From positions 71,509 through 135,508 of the forward strand of contig CAVBBL010000004.1 in assembly GCA_963593905.1 (NCBI GenBank): DNA of 64,000 bases, given 5' to 3'. Position 1 is the stretch's first letter, and every line of letters begins with the position of its first letter. A program made the translations under genes and the position numbers. Below the pieces are notes generated by a model. That model ran no database searches, was not told the origin of the DNA, and was given only the letters and a program-made list of their open reading frames with translations. Below, piece by piece: positions 26,332 through 35,687 of the stretch. This stretch comes from CAG-791 sp963593905. GTDB lineage: Bacteria > Bacillota > Clostridia > Lachnospirales > Lachnospiraceae.

Positions 26332-27918
26332 ATGAAGAAACTTACCGTTTATGCCATAAAAATGCATATCTGGGTGGTGGAGGCGACACTGGCAGCGCTG
26401 GTGATCAGCCTCTTTTTCCTGCCATCCTGTAATTCCTTTGAGAGAACCGGAGACAATCTGTATCAGCTGACCCTCAATGGCACGGCAGTAGGCACGGCAG
26501 ATTCCATGGAGACTGCACGGTATTGTCTGATGCAGGCCAGGAGAGCTATCGCCGGGGACAGCAGTGAACTGACCTACGTGCAGGCGGATCTGGCTGCCGA
26601 GAGCAAGGAAGTGCTGTGGGGACGGGTGGATACCGAAGAAGAGATTATCGATCAGATGACAGAGGTGCTGCGCCGGAAGGTGGAGGAAGCCACGCTGGAG
26701 CGCTGCTATACCCTTAAGATCGGCACATTTACCGTTAATCTGGCGAGCAAGGAGGATGTACTGGAACTGCTGACCAGAGTGCTGGAAAAGTACGATACAG
26801 AGAATCAGTATGTGGTGCGGCTGGTATTGGATCCCGATCGGGAGATCAACGCACTGACGGCCCAGGTGATCTCCACTGTGGAGCAGGAACAGATCGAGGA
26901 AAAGGAAGAGAGTTTGCCGACAGCGGGTATCGTGGAGACTATGTCGGATATTTTCCGTTCTGTCCAGCCTGCAGTGGGAAAGAATTTTGAGGATTATCCG
27001 CTGGGACTGCAGTCTATGGATTTTGCTCAGAAGGTAGAAGTGGTGGAGGCCTATGTGCCGGCCGGCCAGATCTGCGAGCTGGAAGATGCCGTGGATGCAG
27101 TGACAAAGGATAAGGAAAAAGAAGAGATTTATGAGGTGCAGGCAGGGGATACCCTTTCCCAGATTGCTGAAAAGTACGATCTGACTACAGAGGAACTCGT
27201 ATCCATGAATACGATGCTCTCCGATGCGGATTCTACCATCCGCACTGGGGATGAGCTGACGGTGACAGTGCCTACCCCTGAGCTTTCTGTCGTCTATGTC
27301 AGACAGGAATACTACGAAGAGGATTACGACGAGGACGTCATCTATATTGACAATGATGACTGGTATACCACAAAATCTGAGGTGATCCAGCAGCCCTCCG
27401 CCGGCCATCGGAAGGTCATCGCCAAAGTGCAGTACAAAAATGATGCGCGGATCAGCGCAGAGATCGTCAAGGAGGAAGTGACCAGCGCCGCAGTGCCCAA
27501 GATTGTGGAGCGGGGCACCAAGGAACCGCCTACCTTTATCTGGCCGGTATCCGGCGGTACGATTACTTCGAATTACGGAGGGCGTGCAGCACCGAAGGCC
27601 GGTGCCAGCACCAACCACAAGGGGACGGATATTGCCCTGCCCGTAGGCAGTGCCGTCATGGCATCCAGCAGCGGTGTAGTCACAGTGGCAGGATGGCAGA
27701 GCGGCTACGGCAACGTAGTTTACATCAGCCATGCAGACGGCAGGGAAACCAGGTACGGTCATCTGAGCAAGATTCTGGTATCTGCAGGACAGAGTGTATC
27801 CCAGGGACAGAAGATCGCCCTTTCGGGTAATACCGGCAACAGCACCGGACCGCATCTGCACTTTGAAATGCGGATCGGCGGTGAGGCAGTAAACGTGCTG
27901 CAGTATATTTCCCGATGA
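26332..27918 (+). CDS. Membrane-anchored LysM/G5/M23 peptidoglycan endopeptidase
   Basis: The 528-residue protein has an N-terminal membrane helix (about 17-33) and a helical region. A LysM domain starts at IYEVQAGDTLSQIAEKY (about 264), and a G5-like segment lies near 345-400. The C-terminal M23 peptidase domain has HKGTD (about 429) and HLHFEM (His near 508 and 510) as zinc ligands, with YGHLS between. This layout is common in Firmicutes enzymes that cut peptide cross-links in the wall or activate sporulation signalling, such as the SpoIIQ-like group. The gene begins seven bases after the previous stop with no strong ribosome site, so translational coupling is likely. Confidence 0.9.
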   Translation: MKKLTVYAIKMHIWVVEATLAALVISLFFLPSCNSFERTGDNLYQLTLNGTAVGTADSMETARYCLMQARRAIAGDSSELTYVQADLAAESKEVLWGRVDTEEEIIDQMTEVLRRKVEEATLERCYTLKIGTFTVNLASKEDVLELLTRVLEKYDTENQYVVRLVLDPDREINALTAQVISTVEQEQIEEKEESLPTAGIVETMSDIFRSVQPAVGKNFEDYPLGLQSMDFAQKVEVVEAYVPAGQICELEDAVDAVTKDKEKEEIYEVQAGDTLSQIAEKYDLTTEELVSMNTMLSDADSTIRTGDELTVTVPTPELSVVYVRQEYYEEDYDEDVIYIDNDDWYTTKSEVIQQPSAGHRKVIAKVQYKNDARISAEIVKEEVTSAAVPKIVERGTKEPPTFIWPVSGGTITSNYGGRAAPKAGASTNHKGTDIALPVGSAVMASSSGVVTVAGWQSGYGNVVYISHADGRETRYGHLSKILVSAGQSVSQGQKIALSGNTGNSTGPHLHFEMRIGGEAVNVLQYISR

Positions 27919-28093
27919 TAAAATCAGACGACTGCAGCCCATTGTGTCAGAAATGTGCAATATACACAAAAGAGAGCGAAATTATTCGTGGAATTGACAT
28001 CTTTTCCCAATTAAGCTACTCTATATAAGTTACTATGAAAGTCTCAGGCAGTGATTTTTCTGGATGCTGCAGTCTGGGAGGAGCATCGACTAT

Positions 28094-29386
28094 ATGATGT
28101 ATTATGCAGTTAAGGGCGGGAATCCCCTGTCCGGTGAGGTGGAGATTGCCGGTGCCAAGAATGCAGCACTGGGTATCTTGGCCGCATCCGTAATGTCCAA
28201 TGAACCGGTTGTCATCGAGAATGTGCCGGATGTCAGTGATATCCGCGCCATCCTTCGTGCCATTGAAAATATCGGCGCTGTGGTGAAGAAAATCGATCGT
28301 CATACCTTTGAAATCAATGGAGCCATGATCAAGGATGCGCCTATTGATGATGAATATGTCAAAAAGATTCGGGGTTCCTATTATCTGATAGGATCCCTTT
28401 TGGGAAAGTATAAGAGAGCAGAGGTGACTCTGCCGGGAGGATGTAATATCGGTCTTCGCCCCATCGACCAGCATATCAAGGGCTTTCGTGCGCTGGGAGC
28501 AGAGGTGCGTGTGGAGCACGGTATGATCGTGGCAGAGGCGGCACAGCTGCAGGGCGCACATATCTATATGGATGTGGTCAGCGTAGGAGCTACCATCAAT
28601 GTGATGATGGCAGCCTCCATGGCAAAGGGCATGACGATCATTGAAAATGCCGCTAAAGAGCCGCATGTAGTAGATCTGGCCAATTTTCTGAACAGTATGG
28701 GAGCACAGATCAAGGGTGCCGGTACAGATGTCATTCGCATTCGAGGCGTAGAGAAATTCCACAGCACAGAGTATTCCATTATCCCCGATCAGATCGAGGC
28801 AGGCACCTTTATGTTTGCCGCTGCGGCTACCAAAGGAGATGTGACGATCAAAAATGTAATACCCAAGCATCTGGAGTCTCTGACAGCTAAGCTTACAGAG
28901 ATCGGATGTCAGGTGGATGAGTCGGATGATGCAGTTCGCGTAGTGGCTACCAAGCGGCTTGGTCATACTCATGTAAAGACCCTTCCCTATCCCGGCTTTC
29001 CTACGGATATGCAGCCTCAGATTGCAGTAGTGCTAGGATTATCGGCAGGCACCAGTATTGTGACAGAGAGCATCTTTGAGAATCGATTTAAGTATGTGGA
29101 TGAGTTAACCCGTATGGGCGCCCAGGTAAAGGTAGAGGGCAATACAGCCATCATCGATGGTGTAGAGCGGTACACAGGTGCCAGCATTATGGCGCCGGAT
29201 CTGCGGGCCGGTGCAGCATTGGTGATTGCAGCTCTGGCAGCAGACGGCTTTTCCCAGATTCATGATATCCACTATATCCAGAGGGGATACGAGGATTTCC
29301 CGGAGAAGCTTCAGAGTCTTGGTGCAGAGATTGCCTGTGTGGAGAATGAAGAGGAGCAGAGAAAGTTCCAGTTCCGCGTGGGGTGA
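28094..29386 (+). CDS. murA: UDP-N-acetylglucosamine 1-carboxyvinyltransferase
   Basis: MurA transfers enolpyruvate from PEP to UDP-GlcNAc in the first committed step of peptidoglycan synthesis. The 430-residue product has the family start PLSGEVEIAGAKNAAL. The catalytic loop is LPGGCNIGLRPIDQH with Cys117, so it is expected to be fosfomycin-sensitive. GFPTDMQPQ follows further on. I placed the start at 28094 (ATG-ATG) because GGGAGGAG lies about ten bases upstream. A TTGACA at 27994 may be part of its promoter, but the matching -10 is poor. Clostridia often have two murA copies; which one this is cannot be told. Confidence 0.94.
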   Translation: MMYYAVKGGNPLSGEVEIAGAKNAALGILAASVMSNEPVVIENVPDVSDIRAILRAIENIGAVVKKIDRHTFEINGAMIKDAPIDDEYVKKIRGSYYLIGSLLGKYKRAEVTLPGGCNIGLRPIDQHIKGFRALGAEVRVEHGMIVAEAAQLQGAHIYMDVVSVGATINVMMAASMAKGMTIIENAAKEPHVVDLANFLNSMGAQIKGAGTDVIRIRGVEKFHSTEYSIIPDQIEAGTFMFAAAATKGDVTIKNVIPKHLESLTAKLTEIGCQVDESDDAVRVVATKRLGHTHVKTLPYPGFPTDMQPQIAVVLGLSAGTSIVTESIFENRFKYVDELTRMGAQVKVEGNTAIIDGVERYTGASIMAPDLRAGAALVIAALAADGFSQIHDIHYIQRGYEDFPEKLQSLGAEIACVENEEEQRKFQFRVG

Positions 29387-29429
29387 TGCGTGTACATCTC
29401 CCAAATCTGTGCGGATTTTAAATTTGTCC

Positions 29430-29458
29430 TTGTTTTACAGAGATCGCTGCAGTATAAT
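29430..29458 (+). promoter_or_regulatory. Sigma-A promoter for the FMN riboswitch-ribU unit
   Basis: TTGTTT (29430-29435) and TATAAT (29453-29458) are spaced by 17 bases, and the aptamer begins 32 bases after the -10. Confidence 0.72.
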
Positions 29459-29490
29459 GCGCCTTGTAACAATTACATAACAAGAGAATA

Positions 29491-29605
29491 GTATTCTTCA
29501 GGGCAGGGTGTGATTCCCTACTGGCGGTATAGTCCGCGACCCGCTTCGGCGGCTGACCCGGTGAGACTCCGGGACCAACAGTACAGTCTGGATGGAAGAA
29601 GATAC
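29491..29605 (+). ncRNA. FMN riboswitch aptamer (RFN element)
   Basis: The conserved RFN core is all present: CAGGGCAGGGTG, ATTCCC, ACTGGCGGT, TCCGCGACCCGC, CCGGTGAGACTCCGGGACC, ACAGT and AGTCTGGATGG. The outer helix pairs GTATTCTTC at the 5' end with GAAGAAGATAC at the 3' end. The aptamer senses FMN and controls the downstream riboflavin transporter, most likely by the terminator at 29753-29795. Confidence 0.95.
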
Positions 29606-29752
29606 GAGCTGCATTCATAGATGATTATGGAAAGGTTCTGTTCCCGCACAGTGACGGGCGGGAAGCGAGATGGATATCTGCAGTGATTTTCAGTGCACAG
29701 ACAGATAGCAGATTAAACAGCATCTTTACAGAAATGATGGATTGGCAAGTTA

Positions 29753-29795
29753 AGCCCTGAGATGTTCGGTGAGAACCGGTCTCAGGGCTTTTTTG
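29753..29795 (+). terminator. FMN-controlled transcription terminator
   Basis: AGCCCTGAGA pairs with TCTCAGGGCT, with a secondary GGTG/ACCGG stem in the loop, and a seven-T run follows. It lies between the aptamer and ribU and should form when FMN is bound. Confidence 0.87.
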
Positions 29796-29993
29796 ACGGG
29801 AAGAATACCATTTTCACACGGCTGTCTGCAGAGCAGGTGCTGCAAACAGTGCAAAGCGCGGAGCAATCCGGGGATCATGGGGCTAAAAGCACCTTCGCCC
29901 TCAACATCCTGTAATCTGCAGATGAAATTTGATTTAGGAAATCTGCGATTCCATTTGCGAGTCTTTGCAAGCACCTGCAGAATGGAGAATGAG

Positions 29994-30722
29994 ATGAAAA
30001 ATGGTTTTCTGGAAACAGCGGCACAGAATGCGGGATTTCTGCTGGTTTGTCTGATCACGGTGGCGGTGGCTGTGGGAATAGCCGCTGTCTTTGAGAAAAC
30101 TGCCAAGCGCAAAAACGGGGACAGAGAAAGAATCCTAAGCACGCGCAAGATTGCCATGGTGGGTATGTTTTCTGCTATTGCAGCTATTCTTTATTGCTTT
30201 GACTTTGCACTGCCCATCGCGCCTTCTTTTTATAAACTGGATTTCAGTGAACTGCCTGCTTTGATCGCCGGCTTTGCTTTTGGGCCGGTGGCCGGTGTGC
30301 TGGTGGAGTTCTTAAAGGTGCTTCTTAAATTGCTCTTTAAGTCTACAGAGACTGCCTTTGTGGGCGATCTGGCCAACTTCCTCATCGGCTGCACCCTGGT
30401 GCTGCCGGCTTCTGTGATCTATCAATTCAAAAAGTCCAGAAAGATGGCGGTGGCCGGGTGTGTGGCAGGCACCTTTTGCATGACCGTCTTCGGCAGCTGG
30501 TTTAATGCTGTTTATCTGCTGCCTACCTTTTCCACTCTTTACGGTCTTCCGCTGGATGCCATCATCGGCATGGGCACAGCTATTAACGCCGGTGTTAAGG
30601 ATATCAGCAGTTTTGTAATCCTTATGGTGGCACCTATTAACCTGATCAAAGGCTGCGTGGTTTCCCTGATTACGATCCTGATTTATAAAAAGATCAGTCC
30701 CATCATCAAAAAAGGTATGTGA
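29994..30722 (+). CDS. ribU: Riboflavin ECF transporter S component
   Basis: The 242-residue membrane protein binds riboflavin and works with the shared ECF energy-coupling module. Six or more hydrophobic helices are seen. The segment KIAMVGMFSAIAAILY and the ELPALIAGFAFGPVAG motif are typical of RibU-like S components, as is the conserved KxxFKS-type stretch LLKLLFKSTETAFVGD. The FMN riboswitch directly upstream fixes the substrate. I chose the ATG at 29994, which has GGAG six bases upstream. There is a somewhat longer N-terminus (about 40 residues) than in short RibU proteins. A terminator closes the unit at 30783. Confidence 0.92.
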   Translation: MKNGFLETAAQNAGFLLVCLITVAVAVGIAAVFEKTAKRKNGDRERILSTRKIAMVGMFSAIAAILYCFDFALPIAPSFYKLDFSELPALIAGFAFGPVAGVLVEFLKVLLKLLFKSTETAFVGDLANFLIGCTLVLPASVIYQFKKSRKMAVAGCVAGTFCMTVFGSWFNAVYLLPTFSTLYGLPLDAIIGMGTAINAGVKDISSFVILMVAPINLIKGCVVSLITILIYKKISPIIKKGM

Positions 30723-30782
30723 AAGGTATACTGTCTGCAAATGACAGCAATCGGTTTTTCTATTTGAAAAATGGCAAAGATG

Positions 30783-30818
30783 CAGGAGCCTCCCAGCTAA
30801 AAAGGAGGCTCCTGTTTT
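30783..30818 (+). terminator. Rho-independent terminator after ribU
   Basis: CAGGAGCCTCC pairs with GGAGGCTCCTG and is followed by TTTT. Confidence 0.87.
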
Positions 30819-31127
30819 GGTTAGAAGAATCGTAATCGTTTAGCTGTATCTCCATCTCCCTTCAGAAACCCTCGATGCAGCTGGACGAAAGCACTTCCCA
30901 CCTTGACTGCCTGCCGATTTCAATCATGAGTTTGTCTGCAAACAGTCAATTCACATTGAAGTTTGGCAGGTGTTAGACAGATGCGAAAAATACACGATAA
31001 ATCCAAACTTTTTATGAATTAAAAAAAAAGCTTGTAATTTGTGTTAAAAAAAAAGATAATTAAGTTTGTTTGTAAAAAAGAATACTCTGGGTGTAGTGTA
31101 AACAGCCACAGTGAAATGATTACACTG
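30819..31127. other. Non-coding gap upstream of the MacB-like export genes
   Basis: No gene is visible. The right half has several A runs of up to nine bases (31018-31080) and may hold the promoter of the export operon, but no clear -35/-10 pair stands out. The gap ends in the hairpin repeat. Confidence 0.5.
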
Positions 31128-31302
31128 GCATCGCAGACAAGCTGCGATGCAGAGAGGGAAAATTGAAATAATCAGCCGATGCTGATTATTTCAATTGCCA
31201 GGATGCCGCGAGCGTCATCCTGGAATAATCACGTCGGAGAATCCGCCTTCGCGGAATTCTCCTCGTGGCATCGCAGACAAGCTGCGATGCAGAGAGGAAG
31301 AA
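31128..31302 (+). repeat. Modular hairpin leader repeat (D, SD, A, B, C, D, SD)
   Basis: D hairpins GCATCGCAGACAAGCTGCGATGC start at 31128 and 31268, a 140-bp period. Between them lie A (TTGAAATAATCAGC and inverse), B (CCAGGATG/CATCCTGG) and C (GGAGAATCCGC/GCGGAATTCTCC). The first AGAGG is followed by ATTG rather than ATG, so this copy lacks the five-codon frame. The second AGAGG serves the ATG at 31303. D here uses ATCGCA/TGCGAT arms, a compensated change from GCCGCA/TGCGGC. Confidence 0.87.
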
Positions 31303-32067
31303 ATGGGAGCACTGGTAGAAATTCGCGATATGTGCAAGATCTATAATGAAGGAGAGGGCGACAATGAAGTCCGGGCGCTGGACAATGTGAACCTTTCCAT
31401 CGGTGAGCACGAATTCGTGGCCATCATAGGACAGTCCGGATCAGGTAAGTCTACGCTGATGAATATGTTGGGATGTCTGGATGTACCCACGAGAGGAAAG
31501 TATTATCTCCATGGTATGGATGTATCCAAGATGAGCGATAACGAGCTGTCGGATATCCGTAACCAGGAGATCGGCTTTGTTTTCCAGGGATTTAACCTGA
31601 TTGCAGGACTGACTGCGCTGGAAAATGTAGAGCTGCCCCTGATTTACAGAGGGGTAAAAAAGGAAGAAAGAGACAGACTGTCCAACGCTGCACTGGACCT
31701 GGTGGGATTAGAGAGTCGTAAAGGACATAAGCCCTCTCAGATGAGCGGCGGACAGCAGCAGCGTGTGGCGATTGCCAGAGCCATTGCCCAGGCACCGCCT
31801 ATTATTTTGGCAGATGAGCCCACCGGCAACCTGGATACCAATTCCAGCCGTGATATCATACGCATTATCAAAAAGCTGTATGAAGACGGCAGAACAGTGA
31901 TTCTGATTACCCACGATCCGGGGATAGCGGCGCAGGCTAAACGCATTGTAACCATCATAGACGGCAAGATCGTCAGTGATGAGATCAATCCGGAGTATCA
32001 CGATTCCAACGAGGAAGTAAAGGAAATCAGCAGTGAGCATTTGCAACGGATCGTAGCGAATGCATAG
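31303..32067 (+). CDS. ABC transporter ATPase, MacB/LolD-like
   Basis: The 254-residue ATPase has Walker A GQSGSGKST, the Q-loop in GFVFQGFNLI, signature MSGGQQQRVAIARAIA, Walker B IILADEPTGNLD and switch His in LITHDP. These are the marks of the MacB/LolD/FtsE group that powers extracytoplasmic export or mechanotransmission. The start at 31303 uses AGAGG from the repeat. The adaptor and permease genes follow in the same direction and form one operon with it. The C-terminal 30 residues form a short acidic extension. Confidence 0.93.
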   Translation: MGALVEIRDMCKIYNEGEGDNEVRALDNVNLSIGEHEFVAIIGQSGSGKSTLMNMLGCLDVPTRGKYYLHGMDVSKMSDNELSDIRNQEIGFVFQGFNLIAGLTALENVELPLIYRGVKKEERDRLSNAALDLVGLESRKGHKPSQMSGGQQQRVAIARAIAQAPPIILADEPTGNLDTNSSRDIIRIIKKLYEDGRTVILITHDPGIAAQAKRIVTIIDGKIVSDEINPEYHDSNEEVKEISSEHLQRIVANA

Positions 32068-32078
32068 AAAGGAGAAAA

Positions 32079-33665
32079 ATGAGCGAAGAAACTAAGACAC
32101 CGGCAACGCAGAGTGCCGAGACGCCCCAGAGTGTCGCACAGAAGAAAAAGAAGAGAGTAAAACGCATTCGCAGGATTGTGATCCTGGTAATCGTAGCAGT
32201 ATTGGTGGTGTATGGTATTGCCAGCTACGTAATTTACAAGAATCAGCCGCCGGTGGTGACCACTACGACAGTTGAAGTGGGAGACATCGAGCAGGTTGTG
32301 TCTATCAGCGGTACAGTGGTGACCGGTGAGGAGAAAAGCTACTTTGCAGAGGTGGCGGTGCCCATCGCTTCTCTTACAGTAAAGGTAGGTGATACCGTAT
32401 CTGCCGGGGATACATTAGTGACCTATGATGACAGTGACCTGACATTGAATAAGAGGACCGCGCAGTTAAAGGCGCAGGCTGCAGACGGCGATTACAGCAA
32501 TTCCATGGAGAAGGACGCCCAGGGAACGGCAGATTACACCGAGGCAACCGCCAGACTGGAAGAGCTGGATGCGCAGATTGAAAGTGTACAGGCACAGATC
32601 GATGCGCTGAATACCAAAATTACAGAGAAGAAGGCACGTATGGCAGCTACCGGTGCAGAACTGCAGAAGGCACTGCTTGATCTGACACAGGGCACGGATG
32701 ATTACAGGGAAGTAGAGCGCAGCATTCAGGATAACTCCTATGCCCAGAACAACGACAGTGAGATCATGGGCTGGAACAGCCAGATCACAGAGCTGAATCA
32801 TCAGCTGGAGAATTTAAAGTCTGAGAAGTCTGAGATGCAGTCTCAGAAGTCTACCGGTAAGAGTGCACAGCTGAATTCCGGCGCTAAGAGTTCTCTGTCT
32901 GCTAACCAGCAGCAGACCGCTTTGTCTTCTCAGGATACTGTGAATACAGTAGACAGTGCATCTCAGGGTGTAACTGCCGATTATAACGGCGTTATTACCG
33001 CTGTAAATGTAAAGGAAGGACAGACCCCTACCGTAGGAACCGAGCTGCTGCATCTGGCAAGCACTGACAACGTAAAAGTAAAGGTTCAGATTACCAAGGC
33101 TGACCTGGATAAGATCAAGGTGGGACAGGAGGCAGATCTGACCATCGCAGGCAATAACTATCAGGGAACCGTGTCCAAGATTTCCGGTGCAGCTACCAAT
33201 AATTCCAACAACGTGCCGGTAGTAGATGCAGAGATCGATATAGAGAACCCGGATGATGCCATTATCCTGGGTGTAGAGGCTAAGGCAAAGATCCATTGCA
33301 AGAAGTCAGAGAATACGGTGCTGCTTTCCTACGATGTCTTAAATACCGACAACAGCGGTGATTTCGTTTATGTGTTAAACAGCGACAATGTGGTAGAACG
33401 CAGAGATGTAAAGACCGGCATCAGCAATGACACCCAGGTGGAGATCACAGAAGGTCTTACAACAGAGGATCAGATCATCACTACCCTGCCTACCGGCGTT
33501 ACAGAGGGCACCAAAGTGAGCACACAGGCAGCTTCTGCAGGTCTGAATCTGTCTCTGGGTAAGAACAGCGATGCTTCTTCTGAGACAAGTACAGAGGCGA
33601 GCACGGAGGCAGACACAGCAGTATCTTCTGAGGCATCCACAGAGGCTTCTTCCGAAGCAGAATAA
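32079..33665 (+). CDS. MacA/HlyD-like membrane fusion (adaptor) protein
   Basis: The 528-residue protein has a basic N-terminal tail, one membrane helix (about 31-52, IVILVIVAVLVVYG) and an external part. That part contains a lipoyl-like half motif (SLTVKVGDTVSAGDTLVTYD), a coiled-coil hairpin (about 130-265) and the second lipoyl half with beta-barrel (about 300-420). The tail is rich in Ser, Thr, Glu and Ala. In Gram-positive bacteria such adaptors pair with MacB-like permeases to export peptides, lipids or antibiotics. It starts 11 bases after the ATPase gene with AAAGGAG upstream. The substrate is unknown. Confidence 0.9.
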   Translation: MSEETKTPATQSAETPQSVAQKKKKRVKRIRRIVILVIVAVLVVYGIASYVIYKNQPPVVTTTTVEVGDIEQVVSISGTVVTGEEKSYFAEVAVPIASLTVKVGDTVSAGDTLVTYDDSDLTLNKRTAQLKAQAADGDYSNSMEKDAQGTADYTEATARLEELDAQIESVQAQIDALNTKITEKKARMAATGAELQKALLDLTQGTDDYREVERSIQDNSYAQNNDSEIMGWNSQITELNHQLENLKSEKSEMQSQKSTGKSAQLNSGAKSSLSANQQQTALSSQDTVNTVDSASQGVTADYNGVITAVNVKEGQTPTVGTELLHLASTDNVKVKVQITKADLDKIKVGQEADLTIAGNNYQGTVSKISGAATNNSNNVPVVDAEIDIENPDDAIILGVEAKAKIHCKKSENTVLLSYDVLNTDNSGDFVYVLNSDNVVERRDVKTGISNDTQVEITEGLTTEDQIITTLPTGVTEGTKVSTQAASAGLNLSLGKNSDASSETSTEASTEADTAVSSEASTEASSEAE

Positions 33666-33747
33666 GAAAACGATACAGAGGGCAGACGTCACCGGTGTTT
33701 TTAATCGGGCACAAACCTATTTGTGCCGGGGAACCGGATGCGGAGCC

Positions 33748-33795
33748 ATGGAAACCTGACACCACGGTGCACTGCGCATCGTGGTGTCAAAAAAT
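33748..33795 (+). terminator. Hairpin between adaptor and permease genes, possible partial terminator
   Basis: GACACCACGG pairs with the inverse CGTGGTGTC around TGCACTGCGCA, followed by AAAAAATAAG rather than T residues. It may be an mRNA stability hairpin or a terminator acting on the opposite strand; no reverse gene is present. Confidence 0.4.
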
Positions 33796-33832
33796 AAGAA
33801 GATATTGCAGATGACTGCAGAACGGAGATAAA

Positions 33833-35041
33833 ATGTCTCAATTTCTGGAATATATTAAGATTGCGGTGATGAATATCCGCAGCAATCGTGCCAGATCCTT
33901 TCTGACCATGCTGGGCATCATCATCGGCATCACATCGGTTATACTGATCATCACCGTAGGCAACGGTGTAAAAGATGAAATCGGCAATGAACTGAACAGC
34001 TTAGGACAGGGGTCCATATATCTTGGCTTTGATCCCAAAAAAACAGATCAGCAAATGGAACAGTCCGATCTGGATGCGCTGCAGGAGGCGGTACCGGAGA
34101 TCTTAGGAACCTCTCCTTCCAGCGGACAGCTGTCCGCCAGTGCAGTTACTACGAGAGGCACCTTTGAGTCCTATCTTGTACCTGTGGGAACGGGGTATGC
34201 GCACAATGGTTCCGAGAAAGTGGTCACGGGACGCTACTTTAACCAGACAGAGGTAGACAATGCTTCTCCGGTATGCGTTATGACCCAGTCGGATGCTAAA
34301 AAGCTTTTCGGAACCACAGATGTCATAGGCATGACGGTGGAAATAGACTGTTATGGCCTGAGTCAGGATTATACGATTGTAGGTCTTCGATCCAACAGTA
34401 CATCAAAGCTCCTCGGGGCATTGATGGCCATTGACTATCTGACGATCGAGGTGCCTTACACATCTGTCTTAAACTATGGTTATGACATGAGTAAATTCGA
34501 GAGCATTGTCGTTTACGCCAACCAGGCAGATTCCAAGGATGTGGCAGAAAAGAGTGTTTCTTTCCTGGAGAGCCATTTTGGCCTGCGGGGTGAGAAAGCC
34601 ATTACCATGCAGAGCTTTTCCGACTCCATGTCTCAGTTTAATCAGATTCTGAACTATATCACCATGTTTATCACCATGGTGGCAGCCGTTTCCCTGCTGG
34701 TAGGCGGTATCGGCGTTATGAATATCATGTTGGTGTCCGTGACGGAGAGAACCAGAGAAATCGGTATCCGAAAGGCATTGGGAGCCAGAACAGGTTCCAT
34801 TCTGCTGCAGTTCCTGGCAGAGGCCGGCATTATCACCATGATGGGCGGTATTATCGGTATTCTTCTTGGTGTGGGGATTTCTTTCGGCATCAGTGCCGGT
34901 TTTGGCTTCAGCATATCCCTGAATCCTCTGGTGATTCTGCTGACCGTCGTGTTCTCCTCTGCAGTAGGTATCTTCTTCGGTATTTACCCTGCCAAGAAGG
35001 CTGCAAAACTCAGCCCCATCGAGGCTCTGCGCCACGACTAA
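33833..35041 (+). CDS. ABC transporter permease, MacB-like (FtsX domain)
   Basis: The 402-residue permease has an N-terminal helix (NRARSFLTMLGIIIGITSVI), an external domain of about 220 residues and three C-terminal helices. The segment GGIGVMNIMLVSVTERTREIGIRKALG before the last helices is the MacB/FtsX hallmark. It ends in YPAKKAAKLSPIEALRHD, also typical. Together with the ATPase and adaptor it forms a MacAB-like exporter that works without the outer-membrane partner. A strong terminator follows at 35071. Confidence 0.93.
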   Translation: MSQFLEYIKIAVMNIRSNRARSFLTMLGIIIGITSVILIITVGNGVKDEIGNELNSLGQGSIYLGFDPKKTDQQMEQSDLDALQEAVPEILGTSPSSGQLSASAVTTRGTFESYLVPVGTGYAHNGSEKVVTGRYFNQTEVDNASPVCVMTQSDAKKLFGTTDVIGMTVEIDCYGLSQDYTIVGLRSNSTSKLLGALMAIDYLTIEVPYTSVLNYGYDMSKFESIVVYANQADSKDVAEKSVSFLESHFGLRGEKAITMQSFSDSMSQFNQILNYITMFITMVAAVSLLVGGIGVMNIMLVSVTERTREIGIRKALGARTGSILLQFLAEAGIITMMGGIIGILLGVGISFGISAGFGFSISLNPLVILLTVVFSSAVGIFFGIYPAKKAAKLSPIEALRHD

Positions 35042-35070
35042 GCACAGATAAGATATAGAAATTGTTTAAG

Positions 35071-35117
35071 ATATCGCCGCTGCTGTGGTTTTAGACAGCA
35101 GCGGCGATATTTTGTTT
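35071..35117 (+). terminator. Rho-independent terminator after the MacAB-like operon
   Basis: ATATCGCCGCTGCTGT pairs with ACAGCAGCGGCGATAT around GGTTTTAG and is followed by TTTGTTT. Confidence 0.9.
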
Positions 35118-35229
35118 CTATGGTCAGGGTCTGCGCAGGGGAGATTTATATGTTATACTGATGTATCATACCAGGTAAGCAGGACTGGGCAGTGCGCAGT
35201 TTCACACAGAATACAGGAAACAGAGAATC

Positions 35230-35652
35230 ATGGAAATAGTAGAAACATACAGCCCGGAGGAGACCTTCGAGGCAGGGAAAAAATTGGGAGAGCAGGCACA
35301 GGCAGGTGATGTGTTTGCGCTTCTGGGAGATCTGGGAGTAGGTAAGACGGTATTTACCCAGGGGTTTGCCCGGGGGCTTGTGATTGAGGAGCCGGTAAAC
35401 AGTCCGACCTTTACCATCTTGCAGATTTACGAAGAGGGACGGCTGCCGTTATATCATTTCGATGTCTACCGTATAGGAGACCCGGAGGAAATGGATGAGA
35501 TCGGTTTTGAGGAATACACAGAAGGAAATGGTGTATGCCTGATCGAATGGGCGAACCTCATTGAAGAAATACTCCCTCCCAATACGCGTGTCATAACGAT
35601 AGGGAAGGATCTGACAAAGGGATTGGATTATCGGAGGATTACCATATCCTAG
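35230..35652 (+). CDS. tsaE: tRNA threonylcarbamoyladenosine synthesis ATPase TsaE
   Basis: TsaE is the ATPase that recycles the TsaB-TsaD complex making t6A37 in ANN-reading tRNAs. The 140-residue length is usual. The P-loop is GDLGVGKT at 33-40, followed by FTQGFARGL. NSPTFTIL and FDVYRIGDPEE are further family blocks. The last residues are encoded by the first copy of an 18-bp tandem repeat (35634-35687), and the stop lies inside that copy. TsaB, RimI and TsaD genes follow in the same direction, so most of the t6A machinery is together. Confidence 0.95.
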   Translation: MEIVETYSPEETFEAGKKLGEQAQAGDVFALLGDLGVGKTVFTQGFARGLVIEEPVNSPTFTILQIYEEGRLPLYHFDVYRIGDPEEMDEIGFEEYTEGNGVCLIEWANLIEEILPPNTRVITIGKDLTKGLDYRRITIS

Positions 35653-35687
35653 AGGATTATCATATCCTAGAGAATTACCATATCCTG
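35634..35687 (+). repeat. Three 18-bp palindromic tandem repeats at the tsaE stop
   Basis: The units are GAGGATTACCATATCCTA, GAGGATTATCATATCCTA and GAGAATTACCATATCCTG. Each holds the inverted pair GGAT/ATCC. Eighteen bases is six codons, so the array could extend or shorten the TsaE tail without a frameshift; the stop is in the first unit. Confidence 0.85.

Noticed and set aside
26314..27969. Antisense open frame of 551 codons opposite the M23 peptidase gene
   Set aside because: The forward frame has clear LysM and M23 motifs; the reverse product has no recognisable motif and no ribosome site.
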